Part shown: positions 46,039-55,602 of the stretch, one piece after another
Numbering within the stretch: the first letter of the stretch is position 1
How the letters are laid out: each line of letters starts with the position of its first letter
Source: Bradyrhizobiaceae bacterium
GTDB taxonomy: Bacteria > Pseudomonadota > Alphaproteobacteria > Rhizobiales > Xanthobacteraceae
Length of the DNA: 64,000 nucleotides
NCBI GenBank assembly: GCA_003963435.1
Contig: RXJC01000250.1
Location: 1 to 64,000, forward strand
Reading direction: 5' to 3'
Notes under the pieces: generated by a model
What the model was told of the DNA's origin: nothing
Databases searched by the model: none
The model's input: the letters and a program-made list of their open reading frames with translations, nothing else
Translations under genes and position numbers: made by a program

Positions 46039-49000
46039 ATGAACATCTCGCCCTTCTTCATCAACCGCCCGATCTTCGCGGGCGTGCTCTCGGCCTTGAT
46101 CTTCATTGCCGGGTTGATCGCCATCCCCAACCTGCCGGTTTCTGAATATCCCGAAGTTGTGCCGCCGACCGTGATCGTGACGGCACGCTATCCCGGGGCG
46201 AGCCCGACAGTGATCGCCGAGACGGTGGCGACACCGATCGAGGAGTCTGTCAACGGCGTCGAGAACATGCTCTACATGAGCAGTCAGGCGACGACGGATG
46301 GGTTAATGACGCTGGTCGTTACCTTCCGGCTCGGCACCGATCCGGACCTCGCAACTCAGCTCGTGCAAAACCGCGTGCAGCAAGCCGAAGCGCGCCTGCC
46401 CGAGGCGGTGCGCCGGCTGGGCGTGACAACGATCAAAAGCACGCCGGACCTCACGTTGACCGTGCACATGTTCTCGCCGGGCGGTCGCTACGACATGAAC
46501 TACCTGCACAACTATGCCCTCCTGCATGTCCGGGACCGCTTGGCGCGCATCCCCGGCGTCGGCCAGGTGATGATCCGTGGTGCCGGCGACTATTCGATGC
46601 GTGTCTGGCTCGATCCCGAGAAGATCGCCGAACGCGGTCTATCGGCTTCCGATGTCGTGACGGCGATCCGCAACGAGAACGTCGAGGCCGCCGGCGGTGC
46701 CTTGGGCGCGACGCCCACTGCGGAGGGCGTTCGGACGCAACTCACCGTCAATGTCCGGGGGCGCCTTCGCAACACGGAGGAGTTCGAGAATATCATCGTT
46801 CGCACCGCGTCCGATGGCGCAATTACACGGTTGAAGGACGTCGCCCGCGTCGAGCTCGGTTCGGCCGAATACGCTGTGCGCTCCTTGATGGACAACCAGC
46901 CTGCGGCGGCTCTATTCGTTCTGCAGGCACCAGGTTCGAACACTGTCGAGATCGGTCGGCAGGTCCGCGTGGTCATGGACGAATTGAAGCGGACGATGCC
47001 GGCGGGCGTGGACTACCGCATCGTCTTCGACCCGACGCAGTTCGTCGTCGCCTCGATCGACGCCGTCGTCCACACGCTGTTCGAAGCAGTGCTGCTGGTC
47101 GTGCTCGTCGTCATCCTGTTTCTACAGACGTGGCGCGCATCGATCATCCCGCTGATCGCTGTGCCGGTGTCGATCATCGGAACGTTCGCGGTAATGGCGC
47201 TGCTGGGCTATTCGATTAATGCGCTGACGCTGTTCGGTCTGGTGCTGGCGATCGGCATCGTGGTGGACGACGCCATCGTCGTCGTCGAGAACGTCGAACG
47301 AAACATCGAGGCCGGTCTCACGCCCAAGGAGGCGGCGCTTCGCGCCATGCGGGAGGTTACAGGGCCGATCATCGCAATCGCGCTTGTTCTCGTTGCGGTG
47401 TTTGTGCCGCTCGCGTTCACGACCGGCTTGACGGGGCAGTTCTACCGGCAGTTCGCGATGACCATCGCCATCTCCACGGTGATTTCGGCGATCAACTCGC
47501 TGACATTGTCGCCCGCGCTGGCGGCGCTGCTCCTCAGAGCGCCGGATGCCCCTAAAGATTGGCCGACGCGCCAGATGGATCGGGTGTTCGGCCGGTTTTT
47601 CGGCTGGTTTAATCTGGGCTTTAGCCGCGGCGGCCATGCCTACGGGGCTGGCGTCAAGCGCATCCTCGCAAGGCGCCTATCGGTCCTGGTGGTGTATGGC
47701 GGCCTCATCGTCGTGACCACATTGCTATTTCACACGGTGCCCGGCGGCTTCGTCCCTCAGCAGGACCGCACGTACCTCATCGCCAGCGCAACGCTTCCCG
47801 ATGGGGCGACCCTCGACCGCAGCGAGGATGTCGTGCGACAGATGGGCGAGATCGCCCTCAAAGATCCGGACGTTCGTGCCTCGCTCGCCTTCCCCGGCCT
47901 CTCGGTGAATGGCCAGCTCAACAGCACCAATGCCGGCATCGCCTTCATCAATTTGCAGCCCTTTGCCGCGCGGCGCGGCGCCAACCAGAGCGCTGCTGCG
48001 ATCCGCGACCGGCTGCGTGTCGCTTTTGCGCAGATCGAGAATGCACGAATCGTCATCTTCCCGCCGCCTCCGGTGCGAGGACTAGGCGCAACGGGTGGCT
48101 TCCGGCTCCAGATCGAGGACCGCGCCTCTCTGGGCTATGCGGCGCTCGACGCTGCGGTCAAGGCGTTTCTCGAACGAGCGAGCCGACAACCGGAGCTAAA
48201 CGGCATGTTCTCGTCGTTCCAGGTGAACGTCCCGCAAGTCGATGCCGATGTCGATCGCGAACGGGCACGCCAACTCGGTGTCTCCATCCCGGACATCTTC
48301 AGCACGCTGCAGGTCTATCTCGGCAGCTTCTATGTGAACGACTACACGCAGTTCGGCCGCACCTACACGGTAAGGGCACAAGCTGATGCTCCGTTCCGAG
48401 CTTCCATGGAAGACCTTGGCGCACTCAAGGTACGCTCCGGCACGGGCGAGATGATCCCACTCGCGACCTTGATGACGATCCGGCAGAGCGCCGGGCCCGA
48501 GCGCGCCATGCGTTACAACGGCTTCCCGACGGCCGACGTCAGCGGGACGGCTGCTGCGGGTTACTCGTCGGGCCAGGCACAGGCCGCCATCGAGCGAACT
48601 GCGGCCGAAACGTTACCGCCTGGAATCAGCTTCGAATGGACTGACCTGACCTATCAGCAGATCCTGACCGGCAACAACAGCATCTGGATTTTCCCGCTCG
48701 CCCTGATACTCGTCTTCATGGTTCTGGCCGCGCTCTACGAGAGCCTGGTTCTGCCGCTATCGATCCTGATGATCGTGCCGATGGCGGCCCTGTCCGCGCT
48801 GGCCGGCATCTGGTTGACGGGAGGCGACAACAACATCTTCACGCAAATCGGCCTCGTCGTACTCATCGGCCTATCGGCAAAGAATGCGATCTTGATCGTG
48901 GAGTTTGCGCGCGAGCTGGAGTTCGCCGGCCGAACGCCTGTCCAGGCGGCGATTGAAGCAGCCCGGCTGCGGCTGCGCCCGATCCTGATGACGTCCTGCG

Positions 49001-49233
49001 CCTTTATCATGGGTGTGGTTCCACTGGTGCTCTCATCCGGCGCAGGCTCAGAGGTTCGACGCGTCATGGGCGTGACGGTGTTCAGCGGAATGCTGGGAGT
49101 GACCCTCTTTGGATTGTTCTTGACGCCGGTCTTCTATGTCGTGCTTCGCAAGCTGAGTGGGGATCGTCCGCTCGCTCATCATGGCGCCGAGGTAGAAGGC
49201 ATTGCCGAACGGCCTGCTGCGGCCGCTGAGTGA
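46039..49233 (+). CDS. RND family multidrug efflux transporter (AcrB/MexB, HAE1 type)
   Basis: 1064 aa from MNISPFFINRPIFAGVLSALIFIAG, the normal HAE1 start. Twelve helices arranged as one N-terminal helix, a large periplasmic porter domain, a helix block near 340-560 with the proton-relay Asp pair in LAIGIVVDDAIVVVENVERNI, then the mirrored half (GEMIPLATLMTIRQ, IGLSAKNAILIVEFARE). It exports drugs, detergents or solvents by proton motive force. No outer-membrane factor gene follows; an OprM/TolC from elsewhere would be needed. Upstream, the IS21 element ends about 240 bases away, so the pump promoter may be affected. Confidence 0.95.
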   Translation: MNISPFFINRPIFAGVLSALIFIAGLIAIPNLPVSEYPEVVPPTVIVTARYPGASPTVIAETVATPIEESVNGVENMLYMSSQATTDGLMTLVVTFRLGTDPDLATQLVQNRVQQAEARLPEAVRRLGVTTIKSTPDLTLTVHMFSPGGRYDMNYLHNYALLHVRDRLARIPGVGQVMIRGAGDYSMRVWLDPEKIAERGLSASDVVTAIRNENVEAAGGALGATPTAEGVRTQLTVNVRGRLRNTEEFENIIVRTASDGAITRLKDVARVELGSAEYAVRSLMDNQPAAALFVLQAPGSNTVEIGRQVRVVMDELKRTMPAGVDYRIVFDPTQFVVASIDAVVHTLFEAVLLVVLVVILFLQTWRASIIPLIAVPVSIIGTFAVMALLGYSINALTLFGLVLAIGIVVDDAIVVVENVERNIEAGLTPKEAALRAMREVTGPIIAIALVLVAVFVPLAFTTGLTGQFYRQFAMTIAISTVISAINSLTLSPALAALLLRAPDAPKDWPTRQMDRVFGRFFGWFNLGFSRGGHAYGAGVKRILARRLSVLVVYGGLIVVTTLLFHTVPGGFVPQQDRTYLIASATLPDGATLDRSEDVVRQMGEIALKDPDVRASLAFPGLSVNGQLNSTNAGIAFINLQPFAARRGANQSAAAIRDRLRVAFAQIENARIVIFPPPPVRGLGATGGFRLQIEDRASLGYAALDAAVKAFLERASRQPELNGMFSSFQVNVPQVDADVDRERARQLGVSIPDIFSTLQVYLGSFYVNDYTQFGRTYTVRAQADAPFRASMEDLGALKVRSGTGEMIPLATLMTIRQSAGPERAMRYNGFPTADVSGTAAAGYSSGQAQAAIERTAAETLPPGISFEWTDLTYQQILTGNNSIWIFPLALILVFMVLAALYESLVLPLSILMIVPMAALSALAGIWLTGGDNNIFTQIGLVVLIGLSAKNAILIVEFARELEFAGRTPVQAAIEAARLRLRPILMTSCAFIMGVVPLVLSSGAGSEVRRVMGVTVFSGMLGVTLFGLFLTPVFYVVLRKLSGDRPLAHHGAEVEGIAERPAAAAE

Positions 49234-49394
49234 CCAAGCACAGAGCACGTCTCGGAACTGAGACCTCCCTGATCCGCGTGTTCGAGGGGCCTCGGTCCAT
49301 GACAGGACGGCTCGCTCTCCCTCGCCGTCGACGGGCGCCTGACGTCGACGCCCCCGTTCATGGTGTTTCTGGCCGGTGAGATGGAAGGACAGGG

Positions 49395-50345
49395 CTACGC
49401 CATCGTTCTTGGTTGACGACTTGCCGCCAGCAAAAACAGGGCTCCGAGAGCACTCAATGCAAGAAAGGAAGCCTGGGTGATTGTCGGCAGTTCTCCCGTC
49501 AGGCTGCTCCCGAACAAAACCCCGGCGGCCGGCGTCAGTGCCGGAAACAACATCGCTCGAACAATCCCCTCGAGCCGGACACACAGCGAAAACGCTGTTA
49601 GTGCGACGACGCCCGCGACCAAACCCTGGCCGACGACCTGCTCTCCAAGGAGCCATAACGACACCCCCGAAAGACGACCGAGTCCGTCAACACCGAGATA
49701 ATATGGACCAAAAGTGCAGGCAGACATCACTGACACGACAGCCGTCGCCGCCAGCGGCTCAATCTGCCATTTTTCGACGAGAGCGACGAATGCTGCAAAC
49801 ATGCAGCCTGCGCCCGCATACATGATCACGCCCATCCAACTGCGCGACGTACAACACAGGAACACGGGACCCGCGACGACGATAATCCGAACCGTGAGAG
49901 CGACAAGACCGGCTACACGTATGGCGTCGAGCCTCTCACCCAGCCACCATGTGGCGAGAAGAATACCCACAACAGCCAACACCGCCAGTTCGACCAGCAT
50001 CCCAGTCGCGAATGGGGCGTGCCGGCTACCGCCAGCGACCAACATCACCAATGGCGGTCCAGCAAGGAGCGCCAAAATAAGCGATCTCGACAAACTGAGG
50101 CCGGAACATCGATCGCGCCAGTGAAGCAACAACCATGGCCCAAGAATAATTCCAGCCGTCGTATAGCGTATGAACGCCAGATCGTTTGAAGTGAGTCCCT
50201 CCGCAACGGCGTGCCTGGTTGCGGCAAGGTACCCACCCCATCCAAGTGCCGCGCACAATCCAAACATCAGTCCGGCTCGCATCCTGAAATATCTGCGAGA
50301 TACTGTGATTGCACTCTTGAGCTTGTGCAGTTGTGTCGCGGACAT
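49395..50345 (-). CDS. EamA/DMT superfamily transporter
   Basis: 316 aa. About ten membrane helices in two EamA repeats, e.g. MFGLCAALGWGGYLAATRHAVAEGLTSNDLAFIRYTTAGIILGPW and LTAFSLCVRLEGIVRAMLFPALTPAAGVLFGSSLTGE. DMT exporters remove metabolites or drugs. The start may be at this ATG or at a later Met (MRAGLM). It is convergent with the RND gene. A weak version of the tripartite site lies upstream (50388-50415), with only the outer two half-sites. Confidence 0.85.
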   Translation of the reverse strand: MSATQLHKLKSAITVSRRYFRMRAGLMFGLCAALGWGGYLAATRHAVAEGLTSNDLAFIRYTTAGIILGPWLLLHWRDRCSGLSLSRSLILALLAGPPLVMLVAGGSRHAPFATGMLVELAVLAVVGILLATWWLGERLDAIRVAGLVALTVRIIVVAGPVFLCCTSRSWMGVIMYAGAGCMFAAFVALVEKWQIEPLAATAVVSVMSACTFGPYYLGVDGLGRLSGVSLWLLGEQVVGQGLVAGVVALTAFSLCVRLEGIVRAMLFPALTPAAGVLFGSSLTGELPTITQASFLALSALGALFLLAASRQPRTMA

Positions 50346-50693
50346 AATTGCACCCTATGAGAGGGGATGGTGTCCTTGTGTTAGGCATGGAACGGCCGTC
50401 CGACTATTCTGGAAAACGTCATCAGCCTTTGAAGTGATACTTCTCATTACTGAAGCCAACCGGAAGGGAGCGCTTCTGCGGCTCCAGTGGACCGCGATGG
50501 GAACCCGCGACATCGATAACAGGCGTCCCGATATCGCGTATCATCCATCCGCCGCTCCCATCCGCAACGACGTGTGGCTCGCGACGAGCGGCGTCGATAC
50601 GTAAGGCTGACTTCAAAACCTTTCGCGAATTACCTGTCTAATCCTACGAGGTCGCGCCCTCTAAATCTCCTTCCAAGAGACAGGAGATTTCAA
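50346..50693. other. Divergent promoter region between EamA and SDR genes
   Basis: 348 bases. The 64-aa minus-strand ORF at 50422-50616 contains MIRDIGTPVIDVAGSH, resembling ordinary protein text, but lacks a start context and a recognisable family. CAGGAGAT is the SDR ribosome site. Nothing else is supported. Confidence 0.35.
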
Positions 50694-51557
50694 ATGACTC
50701 AGAAAATCTGGTTCATCACCGGCGTCAGCACAGGTTTCGGCCGCGCCATCGCCAACGCTGCCATCGCTGCCGGCGACACCGTCGTCGGCACGCTCCGCAA
50801 TGAAGAGCAGCGGAAGGCGTTCGACAACGTCGCTCCCGGACGGACGCACGGCGTCATCCTCGATGTCACCGACAATGCCAAAATCCATCCGACCGTCGAT
50901 CGCGTCGAACGCGAGATCGGGCCGATCGACGTGCTCGTGAACAACGCCGGTTACGGCCATGAGGGGACCTTCGAGGAATCATCGCTCGAGGACCTTCGTC
51001 GGCAGTTCGACGTGAACGTCTTCGGAGCCGTGGCGGTGACGCAGGCAGTGCTGCCCCACATGCGCCAGCGCCGCGCCGGCAGAATCATCAATATCACATC
51101 GATGGGCGGCCTCATTACCTTGCCGAGTCTCAGTTTCTACCACGGTTCGAAGTTTGCCTTGGAAGGCCTCTCCGAGGCGCTCGGCAAAGAGGTGAAGGGC
51201 TTCGGCATCTTCGTCACTGCCGTCGAGCCGGGTTCATTCAGGACCGACTGGGCGGGACGCTCAATGAACCGCGCACCACGCCGGATTGCGGACTATGACG
51301 CCCTGATAGACCCGTTGCGCGAGAAGCGCCTCGCGATGAGCGGCAAACAGCTTGGCGACCCGGCAAAGCTCGGTGAGGCGGTCGTAAAGATCGCCAACGC
51401 AGAGAACCCGCCCGCGCATCTGCTGCTCGGCTCCGACGCCCGCACGCTGGTCGACCGCAAGCTGTCGGACCTTCGCGCCGAATACGACGCCTGGAATGAC
51501 CTGACCCTCTCGACCGACTTCAACGACAAGGCGTCGGCCGGCAATAGCTGGGCGTGA
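50694..51557 (+). CDS. SDR family oxidoreductase
   Basis: 287 aa from [28 protein letters not shown] with CAGGAGAT upstream; the longer track ORF is unsupported. Classical [11 protein letters not shown] (cofactor), NNAGYGHEG, catalytic Ser in NITSMGG, and [13 protein letters not shown] (Tyr and Lys present). Members act on many alcohols and ketones. It is followed by an aldo/keto reductase on the same strand after a 259-base gap with no supported gene. Confidence 0.9.
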   Translation: MTQKIWFITGVSTGFGRAIANAAIAAGDTVVGTLRNEEQRKAFDNVAPGRTHGVILDVTDNAKIHPTVDRVEREIGPIDVLVNNAGYGHEGTFEESSLEDLRRQFDVNVFGAVAVTQAVLPHMRQRRAGRIINITSMGGLITLPSLSFYHGSKFALEGLSEALGKEVKGFGIFVTAVEPGSFRTDWAGRSMNRAPRRIADYDALIDPLREKRLAMSGKQLGDPAKLGEAVVKIANAENPPAHLLLGSDARTLVDRKLSDLRAEYDAWNDLTLSTDFNDKASAGNSWA

Positions 51558-51816
51558 CCGCCCGCCAACGGGACTGTCAAGCATCGCTCGGCAGTCCAGG
51601 CATCGCCCGCAGCGAACGCTTCGCCACAAAGCACATCAACGAGCGCTCGGCCGACGATTTCGCGAGCGTGCCGTTCGGCGACGAGAAGAGCCCCCCGTTC
51701 CGCTCCGGCGCGCACGGCGTGATCGACGGCGCCACGACCGAGCATCGGATCTCGCTTCGCCGCACCCCTCGCGCCCTTCCTTTCTGACTGAAACCAACTG
51801 TGTAAGGAGATTCGAC

Positions 51817-52686
51817 ATGACACAGATTGACGCTCGCCCGTCCGGCACGTTTGCCATTGGCGGCGATATGACAATCAACCGGCTCGGCTTCGGTGCGATG
51901 CGGATTACAGGCCCCGGCATCTGGGGTGAGCCCGAGGACCGACCCGAAGCCCTCCGCGTGCTGAAGCGGTTGACCGAGATCGGCGTGAACTTCATCGATA
52001 CGGCCGACAGCTATGGTCCATTCGTCAGTGAGGAGCTGATCGCCGAAGCGCTGTATCCTTATGACGGTCTGCTGGTTGCTACAAAGGGCGCTCTCGTGCG
52101 GCCGGGTGGCGAACCCAACCCGTGGCCGATCGTCGGCGACCCGCACTATCTTCGCCAAGCTGTCCGCATGAGCCTGCGTCGGCTCAAGGTCGAACGAATC
52201 GATCTATGGCAGCTGCACCGCATCGATCCGCGTGTCCCGCAGGACGAACAGTTCGATGTCGTAAAGTCCTTCATCGATGATGGCTTCATCCGTCACGCCG
52301 GCCTCAGTCAGGTCTCGGTCGAGCAGATCGAGGCGGCACGCAAGGTGTTTCCCGTCGCGACCGTGCAAAACCTCTACAATCTCGGCAACCGAGCCGATGA
52401 GGACGTGCTCGACTATTGTGAAGCGAACGGGATCGGATTCATCCCCTGGTATCCGCTCGCCGCGGGCAGCCTCGCGCGACCGGGTGGCCTTGTCGACAAG
52501 CTGGCGAAGGCGAAGGGCGTGACACCCGGTCAAATCGCAATCGCCTGGCTGCTCAAGCGAAGCCCGGTGATGCTACCGACCCCCGGGACCAGTCGGGTCA
52601 AACATCTTGATGAAAACGTCGCCGCCGCCAGCATCACCCTGAGCGAAGACGAGTTTGCCGAGCTCGACGCGGTAAGCCGCGCGTGA
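51817..52686 (+). CDS. Aldo/keto reductase
   Basis: 289 aa, with AAGGAG upstream. The barrel pattern is typical of the AKR family of bacterial oxidoreductases: [57 protein letters not shown] and a C-terminal [31 protein letters not shown]. It reduces aldehydes or ketones with NADPH. It belongs with the SDR before it and the detoxification hydrolases after it. Confidence 0.9.
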   Translation: MTQIDARPSGTFAIGGDMTINRLGFGAMRITGPGIWGEPEDRPEALRVLKRLTEIGVNFIDTADSYGPFVSEELIAEALYPYDGLLVATKGALVRPGGEPNPWPIVGDPHYLRQAVRMSLRRLKVERIDLWQLHRIDPRVPQDEQFDVVKSFIDDGFIRHAGLSQVSVEQIEAARKVFPVATVQNLYNLGNRADEDVLDYCEANGIGFIPWYPLAAGSLARPGGLVDKLAKAKGVTPGQIAIAWLLKRSPVMLPTPGTSRVKHLDENVAAASITLSEDEFAELDAVSRA

Positions 52687-52754
52687 GTGGTTGCGAGCCG
52701 GACTCGAGAGCCCAATGAAAGGGCCCCCGAGCCGGTTTGACACGCTCAAGACGC

Positions 52755-53765
52755 CTATCGCTTCTTGGCCACGTTTGCGTTGTAGAAGCGGATCATATTC
52801 GAGGCGATGTAGTCGAGATTATCCTCGACAGCAAAGTGTCCGCCCGCCAAACGGTGAATCTCGGCGTTGGGGAGATCTTTTTTGAACGCTTCACCGCCTT
52901 GCGGGGTGAAGAAGACATCGTCCTGTCCCCAAAAGATGATCGTCTTGGGGTGGCGTTCGCGAAGAAACTTCTGCCACACCGGATAGAGCTCGACGTTTTT
53001 GCGGTAGTCATAGAACAAGTCCAAGTTCAACCGCACCGCGCCAGGGCGCTGCATGAACCCGTAGTCAGATTCCCAGTTGTCCGGGCTGATCAGTTCGGGA
53101 TGAGTTGCACCATGCAGATAGATACTCTTGATCGCATCGCGCGTGAGAAACGCCGCCAAGGGCTTCTCCGTCTCAGGCGAGCGATTCTTCCAGAGCGCTC
53201 CCCGGAAACCATCCCACGCCGGCGTGAAGCCCTCTTCGTAAGCATTGGAGTTTTGGATAATCAACCAATCCAGCAGCTCCGGATGCCGTCCGACAATGCG
53301 AAAACCAACCGGGCCGCCGTAGTCCTGAACGAACAGGCCAAAATGATCGAAGCCCTTGGCCGCGAGGAATTTCTCCATCGTTTCGGAGATACCGTCGAAC
53401 GTGTAGGCATAGGTCGCCGGGTCCGGGACGTCGCTGTTGCCAAAACCTTGATAGTCCGGTGCGATCACATGAAACCGCCCGGAGAGCGCTTGTATGAGAT
53501 TGCGGTATTGATGCGACGACGACGGAAAGCCGTGTAGAAGGACAAGCTTCGGGGCGTTGGGATCGCCGGCTTCGCGATAGGCGATGTTCAGATCATCGAC
53601 CTTGATGGTGCCGAAGGTAACCTGCTTCGCCGTTACTGCCGGCGTATGAACCGGCGATTTTGTTTCGGCGGCGCTCACGTTTCCTGCCAAGACGCAGGTC
53701 ATCAGGGTAGCGGTCAATAGCGCTGGGACTACCCGCAAGAATCCAGCTTTGATATGCCTTGTCAC
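52755..53765 (-). CDS. Exported alpha/beta hydrolase of the haloalkane dehalogenase/epoxide hydrolase type
   Basis: 336 aa from the GTG of VTRHIKAGFLRVVP, preceded by AAGGAG; 58 track residues upstream are unsupported. An N-terminal signal peptide (LTATLMTCVLAGNVSAAE) sends it to the periplasm. The oxyanion motif is HGFPSSSHQYRNL, the nucleophile box VQDYGGPVGFR with Asp as nucleophile, and the His in GGHFAVEDN. Asp-nucleophile members cleave haloalkanes or epoxides; this clade is common in environmental bacteria with unknown substrates. The tripartite operator lies 140 bases upstream. Confidence 0.85.
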   Translation of the reverse strand: MTRHIKAGFLRVVPALLTATLMTCVLAGNVSAAETKSPVHTPAVTAKQVTFGTIKVDDLNIAYREAGDPNAPKLVLLHGFPSSSHQYRNLIQALSGRFHVIAPDYQGFGNSDVPDPATYAYTFDGISETMEKFLAAKGFDHFGLFVQDYGGPVGFRIVGRHPELLDWLIIQNSNAYEEGFTPAWDGFRGALWKNRSPETEKPLAAFLTRDAIKSIYLHGATHPELISPDNWESDYGFMQRPGAVRLNLDLFYDYRKNVELYPVWQKFLRERHPKTIIFWGQDDVFFTPQGGEAFKKDLPNAEIHRLAGGHFAVEDNLDYIASNMIRFYNANVAKKR

Positions 53766-54165
53766 GTTCTGCTCCTTAGTCTTGCTGTTCGAGTTCTGTT
53801 GTGTGCGTAAGGCATGAGGCGCCGAAGATGCTTGTGTTGGCACAGGCGCTGCTGCCCCGGCACTGTTGTAGGGACTCTCGTTCTTGCGGAATATTGCCCG
53901 TGCGTGGGACCTTATCTTCCAAGTTTTGAGAGGAAGCATCGCGCGCGTTTGATGCCGCCTTGACCTGCTGCTCGCCTCAGATGAGCGGCAGGATCAGCGA
54001 ACTCGAATCGAGCCAGCAGCAATGCAAGCAGTCGGTCGGACGAAAGGACGATGCTGGCCACGCGCTCATCGAGCCGCGCAAGCGATGAGCAATTGCATAT
54101 GACGCAGATGCGGCTCGCGACGACTGTTTGCACAGCCGTCAGGTCGAGCCGGTCATCTGTCTGCT
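53766..54165 (-). promoter_or_regulatory. 400-base region upstream of the exported hydrolase
   Basis: Holds the tripartite operator (53905-53932). The rest, up to the MFS gene end, carries a minus-strand ORF without recognisable family features (LTAVQTVVASRICVICNCSS); I do not call it a gene. Confidence 0.4.
53905..53932 (-). promoter_or_regulatory. Tripartite LysR-type operator, site 4 (exported hydrolase)
   Basis: Toward the gene it reads CTCTCA-AAACT-TGGAAG-ATAAG-GTCCCA. It matches site 3 at 23 of 28 positions, and the spacing is the same. Confidence 0.55.
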
Positions 54166-55413
54166 TCAATGATGTGTGGAACGGCTCGGATGAAGAAACG
54201 GCGTCAGAGCGAGCATGACGGCCGAAACGGCCACCAGCAACCACCATCCCGAGCGGAAGTCGCCGGTGACATCGCGGAGATAGCCAACGACAAGCGGGCC
54301 GCCAGCGGCAATGAGGTAACCGACGGTGAGAGCGAATGCGTTCCACATATCCGCTTCCTCGACGCTGTTCGTGTTGTCGAGTGGCAAGGTCATGCCCAGC
54401 GTGAACGCGCCGCCAAGGCCGATCGCAGAGATCGGAATAAAAATGAACGGTGCGAGACCAGGCGCGAGCGCTGTTGGAACGAGACCAGCGAGCGAAAGCG
54501 CCGCACAGATCGCAAGCCACCCACGACGATCATGCGAACGGCTCAACCAGCCGAAGACGGGGTTGGCGACCGTGAACACGGCCGTGAAACTCGCCAGGAC
54601 AAGACCTGCGAGTGTCGTCGACAACCCGACCTCGCGGTACATAGGCGACGTCCATGATACCATCGCGTAGAACAGGAAATTGACGCAGGCAAAAAACAGC
54701 GACACCAGCCACGCCGTTGGATTGCCGAGCGGAAGCCTGACTCTCTGCCCCGAGACTGGGACCACCGCACGATGACGTCGCTCATTCAAGACAACCGCCA
54801 GCCATCCCGCAATTCCAAATAGCGCCAGCACGCTCCACATTCCGGACGCAAGGCGCCAGCCTCCCGTGGTCTGGATGGCGATCGGGCCTGTCACGGCAGC
54901 GGACACAGTGCTGCCTAGCGACAGAGCCGTCGCGTAAAGTCCCATCAGCAGTGCCGCCTTTGTCGCGAAGCGAGCTTTGATGAAGCCTGCAATAAGGGCC
55001 CCGGTTATGGCGATCCCAGCGCCAACGCCGGCCGTCGCGACAAGCAACGGGAAGACACCCGTCGCAAACGCGCGCCCCGCGATCGATATGGCAAGCAAGA
55101 GCAGCGCGGCGAGGATAACGGGATCACGCCCGAAACGCCGCGCCAGCCACGGGCTCGGCAGCGCCAGCGCACCCATCAGAATGTCTGGAATGGATGTCAG
55201 CAGCGAAGCCATCGCGTGCGAAAGTCGAAACTCATCGATGATCGACGGTAGAATCGGACCCACTGCAATGATTCCAGGCCGCAGACCGATTGCCACCAGA
55301 ACGATCGCCACGATCGCGACGGTCGGGCTGACAGCCGTGACCGGGCGTGGCTCCCGACCAAGCCCGCCTGAAGCTCGCTCCGCGTCTGATGGTGAGTTGA
55401 CCTCAACGTCCAT
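54166..55413 (-). CDS. MFS transporter, CynX/NimT type
   Basis: 415 aa from MDVEVNSPSDAERASGG. Twelve hydrophobic helices; the first half contains ATGVFPLLVATAGVGAGIAITGALIAGFIKARF and the loop between helices 2 and 3 has LARRFGRDPVILA. CynX/NimT relatives export cyanate, nitroimidazoles or other small compounds. Its neighbours, on the same strand, are two exported hydrolases and an esterase, so export of their substrates or products is plausible. Substrate unknown. Confidence 0.85.
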   Translation of the reverse strand: MDVEVNSPSDAERASGGLGREPRPVTAVSPTVAIVAIVLVAIGLRPGIIAVGPILPSIIDEFRLSHAMASLLTSIPDILMGALALPSPWLARRFGRDPVILAALLLLAISIAGRAFATGVFPLLVATAGVGAGIAITGALIAGFIKARFATKAALLMGLYATALSLGSTVSAAVTGPIAIQTTGGWRLASGMWSVLALFGIAGWLAVVLNERRHRAVVPVSGQRVRLPLGNPTAWLVSLFFACVNFLFYAMVSWTSPMYREVGLSTTLAGLVLASFTAVFTVANPVFGWLSRSHDRRGWLAICAALSLAGLVPTALAPGLAPFIFIPISAIGLGGAFTLGMTLPLDNTNSVEEADMWNAFALTVGYLIAAGGPLVVGYLRDVTGDFRSGWWLLVAVSAVMLALTPFLHPSRSTHH

Positions 55414-55602
55414 GACATAAACCCTCGTCGTCGCATCACTTGCGAACGGCTCGTCGTTAGTTCTCCCCGCCAGACCAGCATGCGAATGCGAGTGCTTGGG
55501 CAGGCTGCTCAAGTTTCAGCCGACAAGCGGCGGGGCGATCGCTGTCAGCGATCTTCCCCGCACGCCACACTCAAGCTGACAGGATGCCTCGACGAGTACT
55601 TG

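Noticed and set aside
50388-50415. Possible sixth tripartite site upstream of the EamA gene
   Set aside because: The outer half-sites TTTCCA and GTTCCA fit the spacing but the central TGGAAG is absent; too weak to count.
50670-50697. CTTCCAAGAGACAGGAG before the SDR gene, similar to the tripartite operator
   Set aside because: Only one half-site matches, spacing fails by a base, and the second part is the ribosome-binding sequence.
51554-51787. 77-aa ORF between the SDR and aldo/keto reductase genes
   Set aside because: Starts inside the SDR stop and shows no family features; may be a relic but cannot be assigned.
53912-54520. 202-aa minus-strand ORF overlapping the MFS gene
   Set aside because: Most of it is antisense-frame shadow of the MFS coding sequence, and the unique part has no recognisable motif.
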